A stretch of DNA of 64,000 nucleotides, taken from Carallia brachiata. Lineage: Eukaryota; Streptophyta; Magnoliopsida; Malpighiales; Rhizophoraceae. The first letter of the stretch is position 1; each line of letters begins with the position of its first letter. The stretch spans positions 930,001 to 994,000 of the forward strand of contig JADCRB010000005.1 of the NCBI GenBank assembly GCA_021464245.1, written 5' to 3'. A model generated the notes under the pieces. The model had not been told where the DNA came from, searched no databases, and saw nothing but the letters and a program-made list of their open reading frames with translations. Below are positions 36,335 to 47,831 of the stretch, piece by piece. The translations under genes were made by a program, and so were the position numbers.

Positions 36335-38785
36335 CTGTAATTGATTTTTTTGCCTTTTTTCTGGCTTATCGGCGGTGACGACAGATAGGAAAAGGCGCAG
36401 GTTGAATTGGAGATCGAAGTATTCCAAGCAATTGCAATTTATCCCCTAAGAAAACTGCGAGGCACGTTCTTCGACTCCGATTTGTTCAGCATTCAGTGAA
36501 ATATACAGCTTCTTGTTGCCCTAAATGTAGCAATTTTGCGCGTAATTTTTGTTATAAATCGCTCAGATGTTCTGCATGGGAAATCTGAATGATAGAATTT
36601 TACAATTATTTGAATTGAATGTTGAATCATTTATATTTTTGATTGCTATGTACTAAGATTTTTTTTTTTTTCAATTATCTGTTTCTTTGTAACTTTGTGA
36701 CGAACTTTGTTTTGTACAAGTATTTGTCCTTTTTCTCCGCAAACATGAGTTTATATGGTGCATTGCACTGAAATTAGCTCAAGAAGCAGTTGCTAGAGTT
36801 GAAATTTTTGGGGAAAGGATAGAAGAGCCGTACATAATGAAATAGTGATGGAAGTTAGAGTCATTTGTGGACTACGGCAGCAGAGCAGCATTTTTCCATA
36901 TTAAGTTTTTTGCAAAAAGATGCATGTACCAATGATCGCAACATTTTTCTTTGTATGGCAAGGAGGCTGGTTTGATTCTTTGTTCTTGTTGTTTTTTCTA
37001 TAGCTGTAATACAGTCATATTTCTGGTTACTACTACAACAGACTTTGATATTGGCATAGTGGCATTTCCCCTAGCATAATATACCGTGTCGGAGCTTTAG
37101 TCACAAACATTAAATAAAAGGGAAAAAATTCTGAAAAAACGAATATATGAATATGCTTTTGGTCTATTTCCTTGTGTAGAAACCATATTGCAGCAGATAC
37201 ACAAGATGCTGACTTATATCCTTTTTGGTCAGTTATAGCAGACACACAAGCTTATGGAACTATAAGTATTGAATCTTCTGGAATGATAGTAAAAAGTCAT
37301 TATTTTGTGAAGGAAAGCCACATTTTTAACAATTAATGCACTTGAGTTGTTCAATCCACAATTGAGATGAAAGCGAAACAAATTCCATTTTTGTTTCTCG
37401 AGTATTTTGCCTAACTAAATTCATCTAGGAAAAACTGCATGTTGAATTAGAAAAAATGCTCATACATTCTTTTCATGCAGGCATGCATCGCCACTTTGTC
37501 ATTTATGGTATGATGGAATATACGCAGAGACGGTTGTTTTACCCCAGAACCACATAGTATAGATACTTTTAATTGTGTGGAGATTCTTGCAAATTTTTGT
37601 GATAAACCGTTGCATTTATTGTGTGGAGATTGTCTGCAATTAGGTGATGAAATGTATTCTAGTACACAGAATCCCTAGGCAACCATGAAAAACGTTAGCA
37701 GAATATACCTGGCGTGAGATGTGAGTAATGGAGGATCTAAAGGTGGCCTAGTTAAACGGTACTATAGTATGGACATATTTTCTGCTCTTGTCGACATCAC
37801 ATTATTGCATTTCCTGTTTTTGGTGTTCTTTGAATACATCTTCAGGAACCAGATGATGGAGACTTAGAAATAGTGAGTGATGAACAAGAATTTAGCTTGC
37901 CTCAGAGTTATTTTGTAAAGGAACAGTAATAAATTTTGGCGCTTAAGATCCCAAAAGAGGAGTCAGTGTGTCAATTCATACACGACAATTGCTACATCGT
38001 GACATGTTTTGATTGCATTGACCATGACCCTGATGCTATGGGCAGCTAGGTTTACAGTGTAGCACTTCCAAATTTCCAATTGTTTTTCGAACTCAACTTT
38101 CGAAGATATTAGTATAGAGCTCCATTACATGACTAAACAAATTTTTTTTATTGTGTCCACACGAATTTTTTTTGTGCAATCAGAAGTATTTTTTGTGCAA
38201 CTAAGAGTAGAAAATGTGTAACAAAAAAATAGTAATATTTTTTGTATCACTTTTTATCATTGTGGTTGTACAAAATACCCTCATGGTTGCACAAAAAAAA
38301 TTACGTGTGGAGACAGTAAGAAAAATTTATTTGGCTATAAACATTTTCCCATAGCAAAATGAATGTGTCAATATAAGTGGTCGAGGGCCGTGGTGCTTAC
38401 AGAAGACTACATAACCATGCTAGAGGATTTGGACCGTCAGTTTGCCTGAAAAAGAATAGTTGCAACAGCTTCTCTCTTTGCTCTATTTTTTTGTAATAGT
38501 CCCATGTAAATTCAAATAATACGAGATGCAATCAATCCATTATTTTGTACAATTAAATACTTAATATTTGTAATAAAAATAAAAATATTTTTCGTTGTTT
38601 TATTGTTACAAACATTAAGTTTGTGATTGTATAAAAGAATCGGTCGATAGTAATACATGGATTTCACTTCTCACTTTTCCCATGTCCATGGATATTTACC
38701 ATTTTATTTTTTGTTTGTCTTTCATTACTCCCTCTCGGTCTAGTATTTCATCTATAGTCTTGTTTAACGGATTGAAATATCTAAT
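36335..38785. other. Intergenic or intronic DNA, weak exon-like patches
   Basis: One exon-like patch follows a good acceptor at about 37846 and reads EPDDGDLEIVSDEQEF until a double stop at 37928. A further open patch at about 37945-38048 includes CQFIHDNCYIVTCFDC. They could belong to one decayed plus-strand gene, but no domain can be named. Confidence 0.3.
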
Positions 38786-38789
38786 ACAT

Positions 38790-38935
38790 ATAATGACCTT
38801 TAACCAACACCCAAGGGGAGAGAGGGTGCGGTTCATTGCCCATTATATGAAGACTGGCTCCTGCATGTACAACACAACATGCAAAATTGATGGCCCATCT
38901 CCTTGAGAGGTCATGATCATGGCCACCCACTTCTG
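38790..38935 (+). pseudogene. CCCH zinc-finger gene fragment
   Basis: The plus-strand frame reads HYMKTGSCMYNTTCKIDG and then, past an in-frame TGA at 38904-38906, EVMIMAT. This matches the pattern of plant CCCH fingers (C-X8-C-X5-C-X3-H, with YMKTGSC). Two finger positions are lost: the first Cys survives only in another frame (tgccca, suggesting a small deletion just before tatatg), and the final His is replaced by Gly. With the stop codon, this marks a dead fragment. CCCH proteins bind RNA or DNA. The rest of the gene was not found. Confidence 0.55.
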
Positions 38936-40654
38936 CTGGTGTGCAAGGGGCTAGAAACGCAGTAGAAGTATGGTGTCTTGAATCGTTCTGCGATGATGTT
39001 GCTAGATGTAGATATGGGTATGACATGGCTAATTCCAAAATGAATAATTAAGGGTGAGCTTTGTTGTAAAGGTGAAATTATCTGTCAGAAGCCCACCTTT
39101 TTTTGGGGAGCAATCTGAACAATAACAACTGACAATCACTATAGTATAAAATATAAGCCAACAGAGAATAGAACTTGGAAAATTTTCCTGCACTCATTTG
39201 TCAAAATCAAGCAGACCAGAAACAACAATTTTGGTAAGAAAAGACAATAGCAGGTCCAAGAATTGAAAAAAAAACATTTCTTTTCTATCTTGTTTTTCAG
39301 CAAATACGTTTGGTGATAGATAGTTAAGATATAACAGCACAAATTATACGTGCAAAATAATGTCTATCCTACCTTATAAAAACAATTTTCTGTCCAGTTT
39401 GCAATCTTGCAATGTATAGGCGCTCTGTTGATAAAAAAGTAATGATTGAATGTACTTTCATTCAATAGAACACCACCATTTGTCTGAGCTTTGATTTGAT
39501 CTTCACCTTGCTCTGAAGCATATTATGCATCCCCTTCATTAATAGGTTCATCTCTGTGAAAAGAACTGTCAGAGTTGCAAAGATATAATTCGAATTCTAT
39601 AACCAATTAAATGTAAGGTTGCAAAATTGTGTTACTGATAACAAGTATCTAAACGAACCTCTCAACATTAACTTAAGAGCAAAAAAAGAAAGGGAACATA
39701 AATCAGCAGTAGTGACTTAAGTGTTTTTCCAGAGACTGTCAAATACCACAAATGACTTGTATGGCAACCAATATTTCTATAGCATTCAGATAATAATCAC
39801 ATAGATACTTGGAAGACATGAGTATGCTCTAGATTTGCACGATTTATAAACTCTTATCTGCAGTTAAAAAGTAAAATCAAGGCATGCAGACAACCAATGA
39901 CATGGGCATCGATAAAAGGATTTCAGGTGAATGTGATTATTTTATGAATGTACTTGTACAAAATTTTTTACTTGTTGCATTAAGGACAAATTCTCAGGTG
40001 ATTTTGTTGGGCCATGTATTGGGGCTCGAATTGAATTATAAGCATGTATTCCACTTCATAATACGTGACTCTGGTAATAAATAAATCTAAAGATTGGATT
40101 CCTACCATTGAGTGGTAGAGGAAGGTTTTGAAGCTTTTGCTTCTTCTTCCTGAATGCAAAATGGCTTTGAATGTGGAATTCAACCGACAAAAAAAAAACT
40201 TAATTTCTTCCAACGAAGTACACCAACAACCAAAAGAAAACTTTAAAATTTTCAACCAAAAAAAAAAAAAGAAACCTTTAAATTCAAATTTAATTAAAGT
40301 TAGCTATTTAAATTATTTCTCATCATTTTGTTCTACTATAAACAAAGTTTAGTATAAAATCTAATTATTTTAAATCTTTTTTAACCAAAAGTTATTTCAA
40401 CAGGAAAACGCCCGAAAAACTAGAGTAGCAGACTACTTATTGCTAAGCGCTCTTTGAATTCTGTAATAAAATGACATTTTTGACAGATAAACTCAATAAA
40501 TCTAACTCACCCTCAAGCGTGTTAAGTAAATTCTTATACATCTAATTGAAACAATATACTTAAGTCATCAATTTGCTGAAATCAGAATTTTGGTAACACT
40601 ATTAATAAATTCACCATTTCTTTTTCGCAGAGTTAAAGTGGGGACATTTTTTCA
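38936..40654. other. Intergenic DNA, no supported gene
   Basis: A minus-strand patch at about 39590-39460 is partly open and acidic after an acceptor-like tctgacag, but contains stops. A-tracts lie at about 40190 and 40257-40270. Nothing can be assigned. Confidence 0.35.
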
Positions 40655-41154
40655 GGGATATACAATTTTTAAGTTCTAAACCTTTATAATTTTTTATATA
40701 TGAGTTCTAAACTTTTTTAAAATTTTATTTGAGTTCTAAATCTTTTGATTTCATACCAAATTAGTTCATCTGTTAACGAAAAGTGATTAATTTATTAAAA
40801 AAATAATTTTGACTTTACAAAAATTATTTGAAAAAGATTAAATACACTAATTGGAAATTTTTTTCATAAAAAAATATACACTTTGCATATTTAATTTGTA
40901 TATTTATTGATTAAAAAAATATTGTATGAGCATATTTGTTGATAAAAAAAATATTCAATTCATTTATTTGGTTTTTTTTAAAAATAATTTTTATTAAGTT
41001 AAACTCATTCATTAATAAATTAACCACTTTTTGTGAATGAAAGAACTAATTTAATAAAAAATTAAAAAATTTAGTACTCAAATAAAATGTTAAAAAAGTT
41101 TAAGATTTATATGAAAAAAATGTATAGGTTTAGGACCAAAAAACTATATATCCC
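40655..41154. mobile_element. Long-TIR MITE, copy 1 of a two-member family, 500 bp
   Basis: Starts gggatatacaatttttaagt and ends in the inverted counterpart (ctatatatccc). Inverted similarity extends about 200 bp on each side, with shared motifs gttctaaacttttttaaaat and accactttttgtgaa. It is clearly related, along its length, to the element at 47315-47822. No exact target duplication was seen, so it may be old. Confidence 0.7.
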
Positions 41155-42469
41155 TTTCTTGTGTTAACTGTATCATATCTGCCTTTTTTGTTTGAGAGTT
41201 CAGTTTTGTACATATATCATCGTACACGAATGGTATACATATAAAATATATATTTTATAACAAACTTAATTATTTCTTCAACAACGCTTATTATTTTTAG
41301 AACAAAAAATTATATGTTAATTTTTTATATTTTATTTTATCAATCTTATTATAAAAATAAATAAGTCTGTCATAATATGTATATCAAGTATATTTACAAA
41401 AATATGAATGTCAAACTTTTTTGATTGAGAAAAAAAAAAGAAAAAAATGCATATTAAACTACAAAAATGACAATTTTCAGCTGGGAAAACGATTTTTTTG
41501 ACCTATTATATTTCATTTTTTAACATATTTTTTAAATAACACAAATAAATTTTTGAAAATAAAAAAAAACTCAAAATTGTCACTTATCATATATTTAATG
41601 TCATGACATACAAGTGGCTGTGATCTGTTGAAATGTAAAGGGAGAGAGGGGAGAGAGACACAGATTAATTAACGACAAACGCGACGAAAAAGAAAAAAAT
41701 TGTTCCACTCCACAAGAAAAAAACAAAAAACCTTTGGGATCATTTTTCTCTTTTTAATAAAAAAAGATTGTGTTAATAATAGAGATTCAAACATTTAAAA
41801 AAAAATTATTATTATTAATATTATTATTATTATTATAGTTACGTGGTGATTGTAAGTGTGATTATTTTATATAGTAATTTAGTAATAATTTAATATGTCT
41901 TTTTTTTATTAACACAAATTTTAGTTCTCACAACGACTCCATTTATGCTAACAAAATTGTGTTTGTATGTTAGATAAATTTTAAATTCGTTAATATTATA
42001 ACTGATCTTAAAAGAATTATTTAATTTTTTAATAATATTATAGTGATAAGTCTACTTATATTAATTGGTTGTTTGTGTGCTGCATGAGTTATAGACAATT
42101 AGATTGTAGAAGTCAATTTAATTCTAAAAATACTTAAATAATAAATTTATTCTATAAAGTGGTCAAATGTATCATGCGGAAAACAAGGATTACACTGATC
42201 TTTATTTATAAATACTATAACTATGTTGTTTTGACAACGGGTCGACTAAAGAAGGAGTGAGATAAATGCAGATGCAAATCAAATAACATAAACAGAAGAA
42301 GGTGATACACAAAAATACAAATAGAGCTAGGGATTGATCGAAGAAGAATACCTTTTCGAGATTATTTATAATAATACAATTTGAACACAACAGGAGGTGG
42401 GAGGGCGAGCTTGCACTTCTTGCAGCTGAAAAAGACGAAAGATTATTGAAGAGAAGAGAACAGAGCAGA
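41155..42469. other. AT-rich intergenic DNA
   Basis: A TTA/ATT microsatellite lies at about 41805-41840. A short region at 42220-42460 just before the MIP3-like fragment may hold its old promoter and leader (purine-rich gaagagaagagaacagag). Confidence 0.4.
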
Positions 42470-44655
42470 ATGGCTCCGAATCCGATCGATATTTACCAAA
42501 TCGCGTCTTGATTCCCTCTCTCAAGTAATTCACCCAACCCCCCACCCAACTTTGCTTCCTTCTTTTTTGATCATCACCGTTTTTTTGTTTTTTGTTTTGG
42601 TTTTTCTTGGTTGTTTGATAAATGTTCTTTCCAATGGGTTTCCTGTCCCCTAAATATTATTATATAATTGATGTTTTCTTTTGTTTCTTTCTTTTCCATT
42701 AATTTCATCTTCTTGTCTTGTCTTACTGACTGACATTTATAGATATTGCTGGGATTGAATCTGATAATAAATAGAGCACTGTTTAGTGGCCGGAGGTTGG
42801 TGTCCGAAAGTATTTTCAGATTGTAACTTATTGGATTCTTTATACAATCGTGTAGATTATAAGTACAATGAAAAAAAAAAATTACTATTTTTTCGTTGCA
42901 CTTGTAATCCAAGCAGTTGTACAACGAATTCAGCGAGTTGCAATTCGAAATTCTTCCGGACACTAATCCGCAGGCCACCAACCTTTTTCTTAATAAATAT
43001 TTGTGGTGATTGAGACAGGAGCTCAGTTAATCTTCTTCATGAAATGGCACTCCCCAAATCATTTCTGATTGCGAGCAAACAAGAAAAAAAAAAGTTAATA
43101 TCTGATTTCCTCGTCTGGATTGAATATCATTCTTTTATTAAGTATTATCTAGTTTTACGCATGCAATTGGGGGTCATTTCACCATGGAAGGAAATAATTT
43201 AAGAAACCAGCAAGCTGTGCCTGCCATCACCTTAACTATAATCGTCATTCAATTCAATATTAACACATGTATTGTTCTAATTTCTAATGATTAAGATTTG
43301 TACAGCATTAACTAGGTCAAGAAGCACTCATTTATCTTGACAGTTCACGATGCTGATTATTTTTACGTGCAATGTACAGCATAGATAGATAACATAGATG
43401 CGCCCGTGGTCTAGTTTTATTAATTGGCCAGGAAAAATAGTCAGTTCGAAAAGTTCATTGTTACCATTCCATGGCTGCTTTCATTTACTAGGACTGATAT
43501 TATCTTGAAAATGAGGAAAGCTGATACGTCTATTTGTATTTCCCCTAATTTTCGACACTCTTCATTTCTTTTATCTGCTGAAAGCCAATTCCTGGCTATG
43601 ACTTGACGCTATCAGAATTCTGGCCCCTGGCATCATGCATCTGTGTTGTAGTCCTGAACAAAAGTGCTCATGTTTCTGTTGTTGCATCATGCAAGAGTGG
43701 TGCTGGATTTTTTTTTATTTTATTGTGTTTCTTATTTTCCTAACTTCTTGTTAAAAAGGTAGAATGGTGTTTGTGTTTTCTTTCTCTCTGTTTTCTCCTG
43801 ACTTGACATACTTGGAATTTTATTTTATTTTATTTTTTCTTTCATGTTTAGGTGTCAGAGCACATAGAAGGTGCTGTTCTTTACCTCGATTCTGGTTGCA
43901 CGGAGAGCTTTCAGTTTCTTGGAGCATTTCCTCTGTTTATGGATCTTGGAGTACATGCTGTTTGCAGCCTAGAAAATATGTCTCCTCTTGACGTGGTAAT
44001 CTCCCTTCTCAAATTGACCGTAATAGTTCTCTTTTGTCATGATAATCTTTGACTGGCTTGGGTACTTTACTTTTTTCCTGCTTGGAAAGACGCTATATGG
44101 GTTATCAGTACACGTATGTTTTGGCATTGGCAATGTGTGGATTTTATAATGGTATTGTGGACAGCAAATATGTATTGATCCTAAAATAAGAGGAACTGCA
44201 TAAAAATAAATGAATGTGGGTCTCTTTAATCTGTTCCATGCAGCAGTCTAAATGTACTTTCTTTTCCTTCCATGTCCTGAGTACCTTGGAGTGGAATCCA
44301 GTTCTATCTTTTTCAACCTGATTATGCAGAAATTGAGAAGTTTATTATTGCATGAGCTCAGGGCTCACTTTCTTGTAATAAAAGGGGAACCAAATTGATG
44401 AATCAGAAGGGCAAGACATCATGTTTCTGCCATTTATTACATAGAAAATTGTTGGTTTCACCATGCTCGTCCATTCTGTTTTATAGCATGTCTTTTAGTC
44501 TGCAATCTCAAGGTGTTGTACTATCTATTTTTTTAACCTTTCTCCAGGCAGTTACTTGGAACTCAACTTCTGATGCTGCAAAGAAAATTGTGATTAGCAC
44601 GTCACATCTACTTAGTGATGCTTCACTTCATGGCACTCTTGAGCCTCTCTTATGA
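42470..44655 (+). pseudogene. Truncated MIP3-like Sec1-family gene (first three exons)
   Basis: Seen: exon 1 at 42470-42524 (atggctccg ... ctcaa/gtaatt), exon 2 at 43852-43995 (SEHIEGAVLYLDSGCTESFQ, FMDLGVHAVCSLENMSPLDV) and exon 3 at 44548-44655 (TWNSTSDAAKKIVISTSHLL), with GT-AG borders. The match breaks near ASLHGTLEPLL and a TGA. Exon 1 needs one base removed (gatatttacc) to join the frame of exon 2. Known: MIP3 (Arabidopsis At2g42700) is an SM/Sec1-type protein of roughly 800 residues in the MAG2-MIP tethering complex for Golgi-to-ER traffic. Inference: a partial duplicate retaining under 15% of the protein. It is surely not functional as MIP3, since all later exons are missing. Confidence 0.72.
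42785..42985. mobile_element. Hairpin element inside intron 1 of the MIP3-like pseudogene
   Basis: The left half (ggttggtgtccgaaag ... gtacaatg) is the imperfect reverse complement of the right half (cgttgcacttgtaatcc ... cactaatccgcaggcc), about 75% over roughly 95 bp by eye. This explains why both strands show similar-looking peptides (DSLYNRVDYKYNEK and NSLYNCLDYKCNEK). It is a foldback or MITE-like insert. Family and target duplication are not determined. Confidence 0.55.
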
Positions 44656-44808
44656 AATGCAACTTAACTTTAAAATGGTTAGTCCTACCATGCAAAACAG
44701 TATTGTTTGCAATTACAATGATGGATTGACCGTCACAAAATATGATATTAGGCTATGTTTGATAGAATCCCAGATCATAAAGTATCATTGTGATTCAAAC
44801 CGCATGAT

Positions 44809-46030
44809 TCACAGCAGATGCAGCAGCTGTATATACTGCTTCTGCTGTTGATTGGGTAATAGTGGTCTATTTCTTTGAGCCCAGCAAAAAACTCTAATTC
44901 CAAGAGTAAATGCAGACCCAGATGTGCTCTTCATATCCTCTTGAGAGCTCGCCCAATTAGTGTGAGAATATCTGGCTAGCTTCAGTTTGTTTGATTTCTC
45001 AAACATGATTCCAAATTCTGCAGTGCCTTGAATATACTTAAGCACCTTTTTGGTTCTTTGTAGTGCAGGGCATTTGGAGAGTGCATGAACCTGGAAAGAA
45101 GGCTTTCAGCATACATAATATCAGGCTTGGATGCTGAGAGAAAAAGGAGACAACCAATCAGGCTTCTATATCCTGTAGGATTAGTTTTCTCAGCTCCATC
45201 TTCACTTTGCAGCTTTTCACCAGCTGCTAAAGGAGTCCTTGAACTTTTGCAATCTATCATCTGGAATTTCTTCAAGATCTCCATTGCATACTTTATTTGA
45301 AAAATGAAAATCCCATGAGACAACTGCTTAAGCTCCAAGCCAAGAAAATAGGACATTACCCCCAAGTCAGACATGTCAAAGGCTTGCTTCATTTCTATCT
45401 TGAACTTTTGAACTAGCTGGTTTGAGCTCCCAACAATTAACAGGTCATCAACATATATTGAAACATAGAGAAATTTACCTCCCTAAGCTTTAACATAAAG
45501 AGTTATTTCAGTTTTGCTTCTTTTGAAACCCAGCTGCAGTAGATACTCATTAATCCTGCTATACCAGGCCCTAGGGGCTGTTTTAGGCCATAAAGTGTTT
45601 TTTTTTATAGTAAGTATACGTTGTTTTCTTGACCTTTCTTCACAAAATCGGGGGCTGTTGTACAAAAAATCTCCTCGTCAGATGGTCATTGAGAGAAGCA
45701 AATTTAACGTCAAGTTGATGCACACACCAATCTATACTTGCAGCAAGTGCAATCAATAGCTTCATGGTATTCCGACCTTGCTACTAGAGCAAATGTTTCA
45801 CAATAATCCACTCCAAATTGCTTTGAATTACTTTTAGCTACCAGTCTAACTTTGTGTTTATTGAGAGTCTCATATGAATTGAACTTTGATGTGAAAATCC
45901 ATTTCACGCCAATCACTGACTTGTGCTTGGGTTTGGAAACTAGGACTGAAGTGATCGGGCAAATCCTGCAAGTGTACAGAGTCAATCGTAGCAATAAAAA
46001 CTCTGCAAAAATTTCAGGTATCGTACACAC
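44809..46030 (-). mobile_element. Decayed Copia LTR-retrotransposon pol fragment (RT/RNase H)
   Basis: Four minus-strand segments carry Copia pol motifs in order. At 46030-45710 is the start of the RT domain (VKWIFTSKFN, FGVDYCETFA). At 45665-45483 is [20 protein letters not shown]. Near 45457-45440 is the catalytic YVDDL in another frame. At 45392-44809 are DLGVMSYFLGLEL, GYRSLIGCLLFL and NWASSQEDMKSTSG. Several frameshifts and stops separate them. No gag, integrase or LTR is recognisable nearby, so it is a dead internal fragment. It sits just downstream of where the MIP3-like gene is cut off. Confidence 0.85.
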
Positions 46031-46149
46031 AGATAATGGAATTAATTGTGGTAATTAATTAACGTTTATATTTAATATAATAAATCTTTATTACAATATT
46101 TAAATCTCATAAGAAATACTTTTGTGCATTTCCAATATCATCCATCCTC

Positions 46150-46262
46150 ATATTTCCATGTTTACCATTTCCTCATATCACCAAACTTCATTTCCTTTTC
46201 CCTTTATGTGTCCATTAGGGATTAGGGCTCCTTGTAAACAAAAAAAAAAAAAAGAATAAAAA
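46150..46262 (+). mobile_element. SINE 3'-end fragment
   Basis: Ends in gggctccttgtaaac followed by a long A-tract with gaataaaaa, closely like the tail of the SINE at 49740-49867 (ggggccccttgtaaaccaaa). The pol III head is missing, so it is a 5'-truncated relative or a shared-tail element. Confidence 0.4.
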
Positions 46263-46639
46263 AAAATAAAAAATTATAATATTTGAATATATTTTATATT
46301 ACGAAACTCACATATTCTACTATTTTTACTGCAAAACTTAATTATAATTTTTTTCAAAATTTTTTGAGATTTTTATGAACTTTTAGATTTTTTTGAGTTT
46401 TTAGATTTTAAAAAAATTTATGAACTATTTTTTGATTCTATATTTTTTTCATTTTTAAGAATTTTTTACAAAATTTGTTAAAACTTGTAAATTTTTAATT
46501 TTTTTTTATGAAAAAGTGTCACATCATAAAAAATGATGACATGAACAATCCGTGGATGGATCTAAACTCGGTTTTAAATGACATGAAAGTAACTTGATCC
46601 GTAAGTAATTTGACCAAAGCACTAGTTTTGACACTTTTA

Positions 46640-46808
46640 ATTAGTCGATAAGATCACTTACGCGAGGCTTCAGGTTAAAACTCGTAAAAGGTAGATGTGA
46701 TGATTTACATTCCTAAGAGGTGAACCGCTCGTTTATTGTAAAACTTGAGGCTTAATTATTGTTATTTTACCTGGCATAAGCCCAACCAACGTCAAAAAAA
46801 AAAAAACA
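46640..46808 (+). mobile_element. tRNA-derived SINE candidate
   Basis: The plus strand shows gataagatcacttacgcgagg (A-box position), then caggttaaaactcg (B-box-like) about 30 nt on, a body containing ggtgaaccgctcg, and a poly(A) tail at about 46794-46807. No flanking duplication was confirmed. Confidence 0.4.
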
Positions 46809-47314
46809 AGGGAAAAAAAAAAGGCGAGGCTGCATAGCTCGGTTCAGGCGTGCGGTTAGCTGTTTTTTGTTTGCCAAAGCTATATTTTAGTTTTTATTTT
46901 AAGAAAAAAAATAGGGAAACTATAGTTTTTTTTTTTTTTTTGAGTGAGTGAAATGGGAAAGCTATAGTTAATAGTTCTCAATTTTATAATTGTTGGATTA
47001 TATTATATAATTTAATTTTAAATAATATTAAAATATTCATGCAGTTCATTACGCAGCAACCAACAACTTATTTTTTTTTAAGAGTGTTATTATGTGGAAA
47101 CAAAATAATAATACAGTTTTATTATTTTAATTTGAATTATTAATTGGATTTGCACTTAATATTCAATCAAGTATTAAAATTTAAATAATAAGTCTATGTT
47201 ATTATTTTATATCTATATATTTTTTTTAAAATTCAATAATTTAGCAATACATTTTATTTTAATTTTATTTTAATCCTAATTAAACAATTCTAACAGTTAT
47301 TTCCCTTTAAAATT

Positions 47315-47822
47315 GGGATATTAATATTTTTTGATCCTAAACTTTTAAGTTTTTTACGTTTAAGTCCTAAACTTTTTTAACATTTTATTTGAATTCTAAA
47401 CTTTTTAATTTTATATCAATTAGTCTCTCTGTTTACTAAAAGTGATCAATCTATTAAAAAATAATTTTAATTTTACAAAAAATTATTTAAAAAAAAATTA
47501 AATATATGAATTGAATGTCTTTTTTATTAAAAATATACATGTTACTTATTTAATTCGTATATTTGTTGATTAAAAAAATATTTAATGTACATATTTTGTT
47601 GATGAAAAAAATATTTAATTCATGTATTTAACCTTTTTTAAATGATTTTTATTAAATTAAACTCATTTATTAATGGATTGACCACTTTTTGTAACTTAAA
47701 GGACTGATGTAGTATGAAATTAAAAGGTTTAGGGTTTAAATAAAATGTAAAAAAGGTTTAGGATTCAAACGTAAAAAAAATTGAAAAGTTTAAGACCAAA
47801 AATATTAATATTGATATTCTTT
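47315..47822. mobile_element. Long-TIR Mutator-like MITE, copy 2 of the family
   Basis: Same family as 40655-41154: gggatatt at the left, mirrored gatatt near the right end, about 220-bp inverted arms, and shared motifs cctaaacttttttaacattt and gaccactttttgtaa. An exact 9-mer tttaaaatt flanks it (47306-47314 and 47823-47831), in line with Mutator-like insertion, though the 9-mer is low in complexity. Confidence 0.7.
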
Positions 47823-47831
47823 TTAAAATTA

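Noticed and set aside
44615..44851. Plus-strand frame after the MIP3-like exon 3
   Set aside because: No homology and overlaps the Copia fragment edge. Chance open frame.
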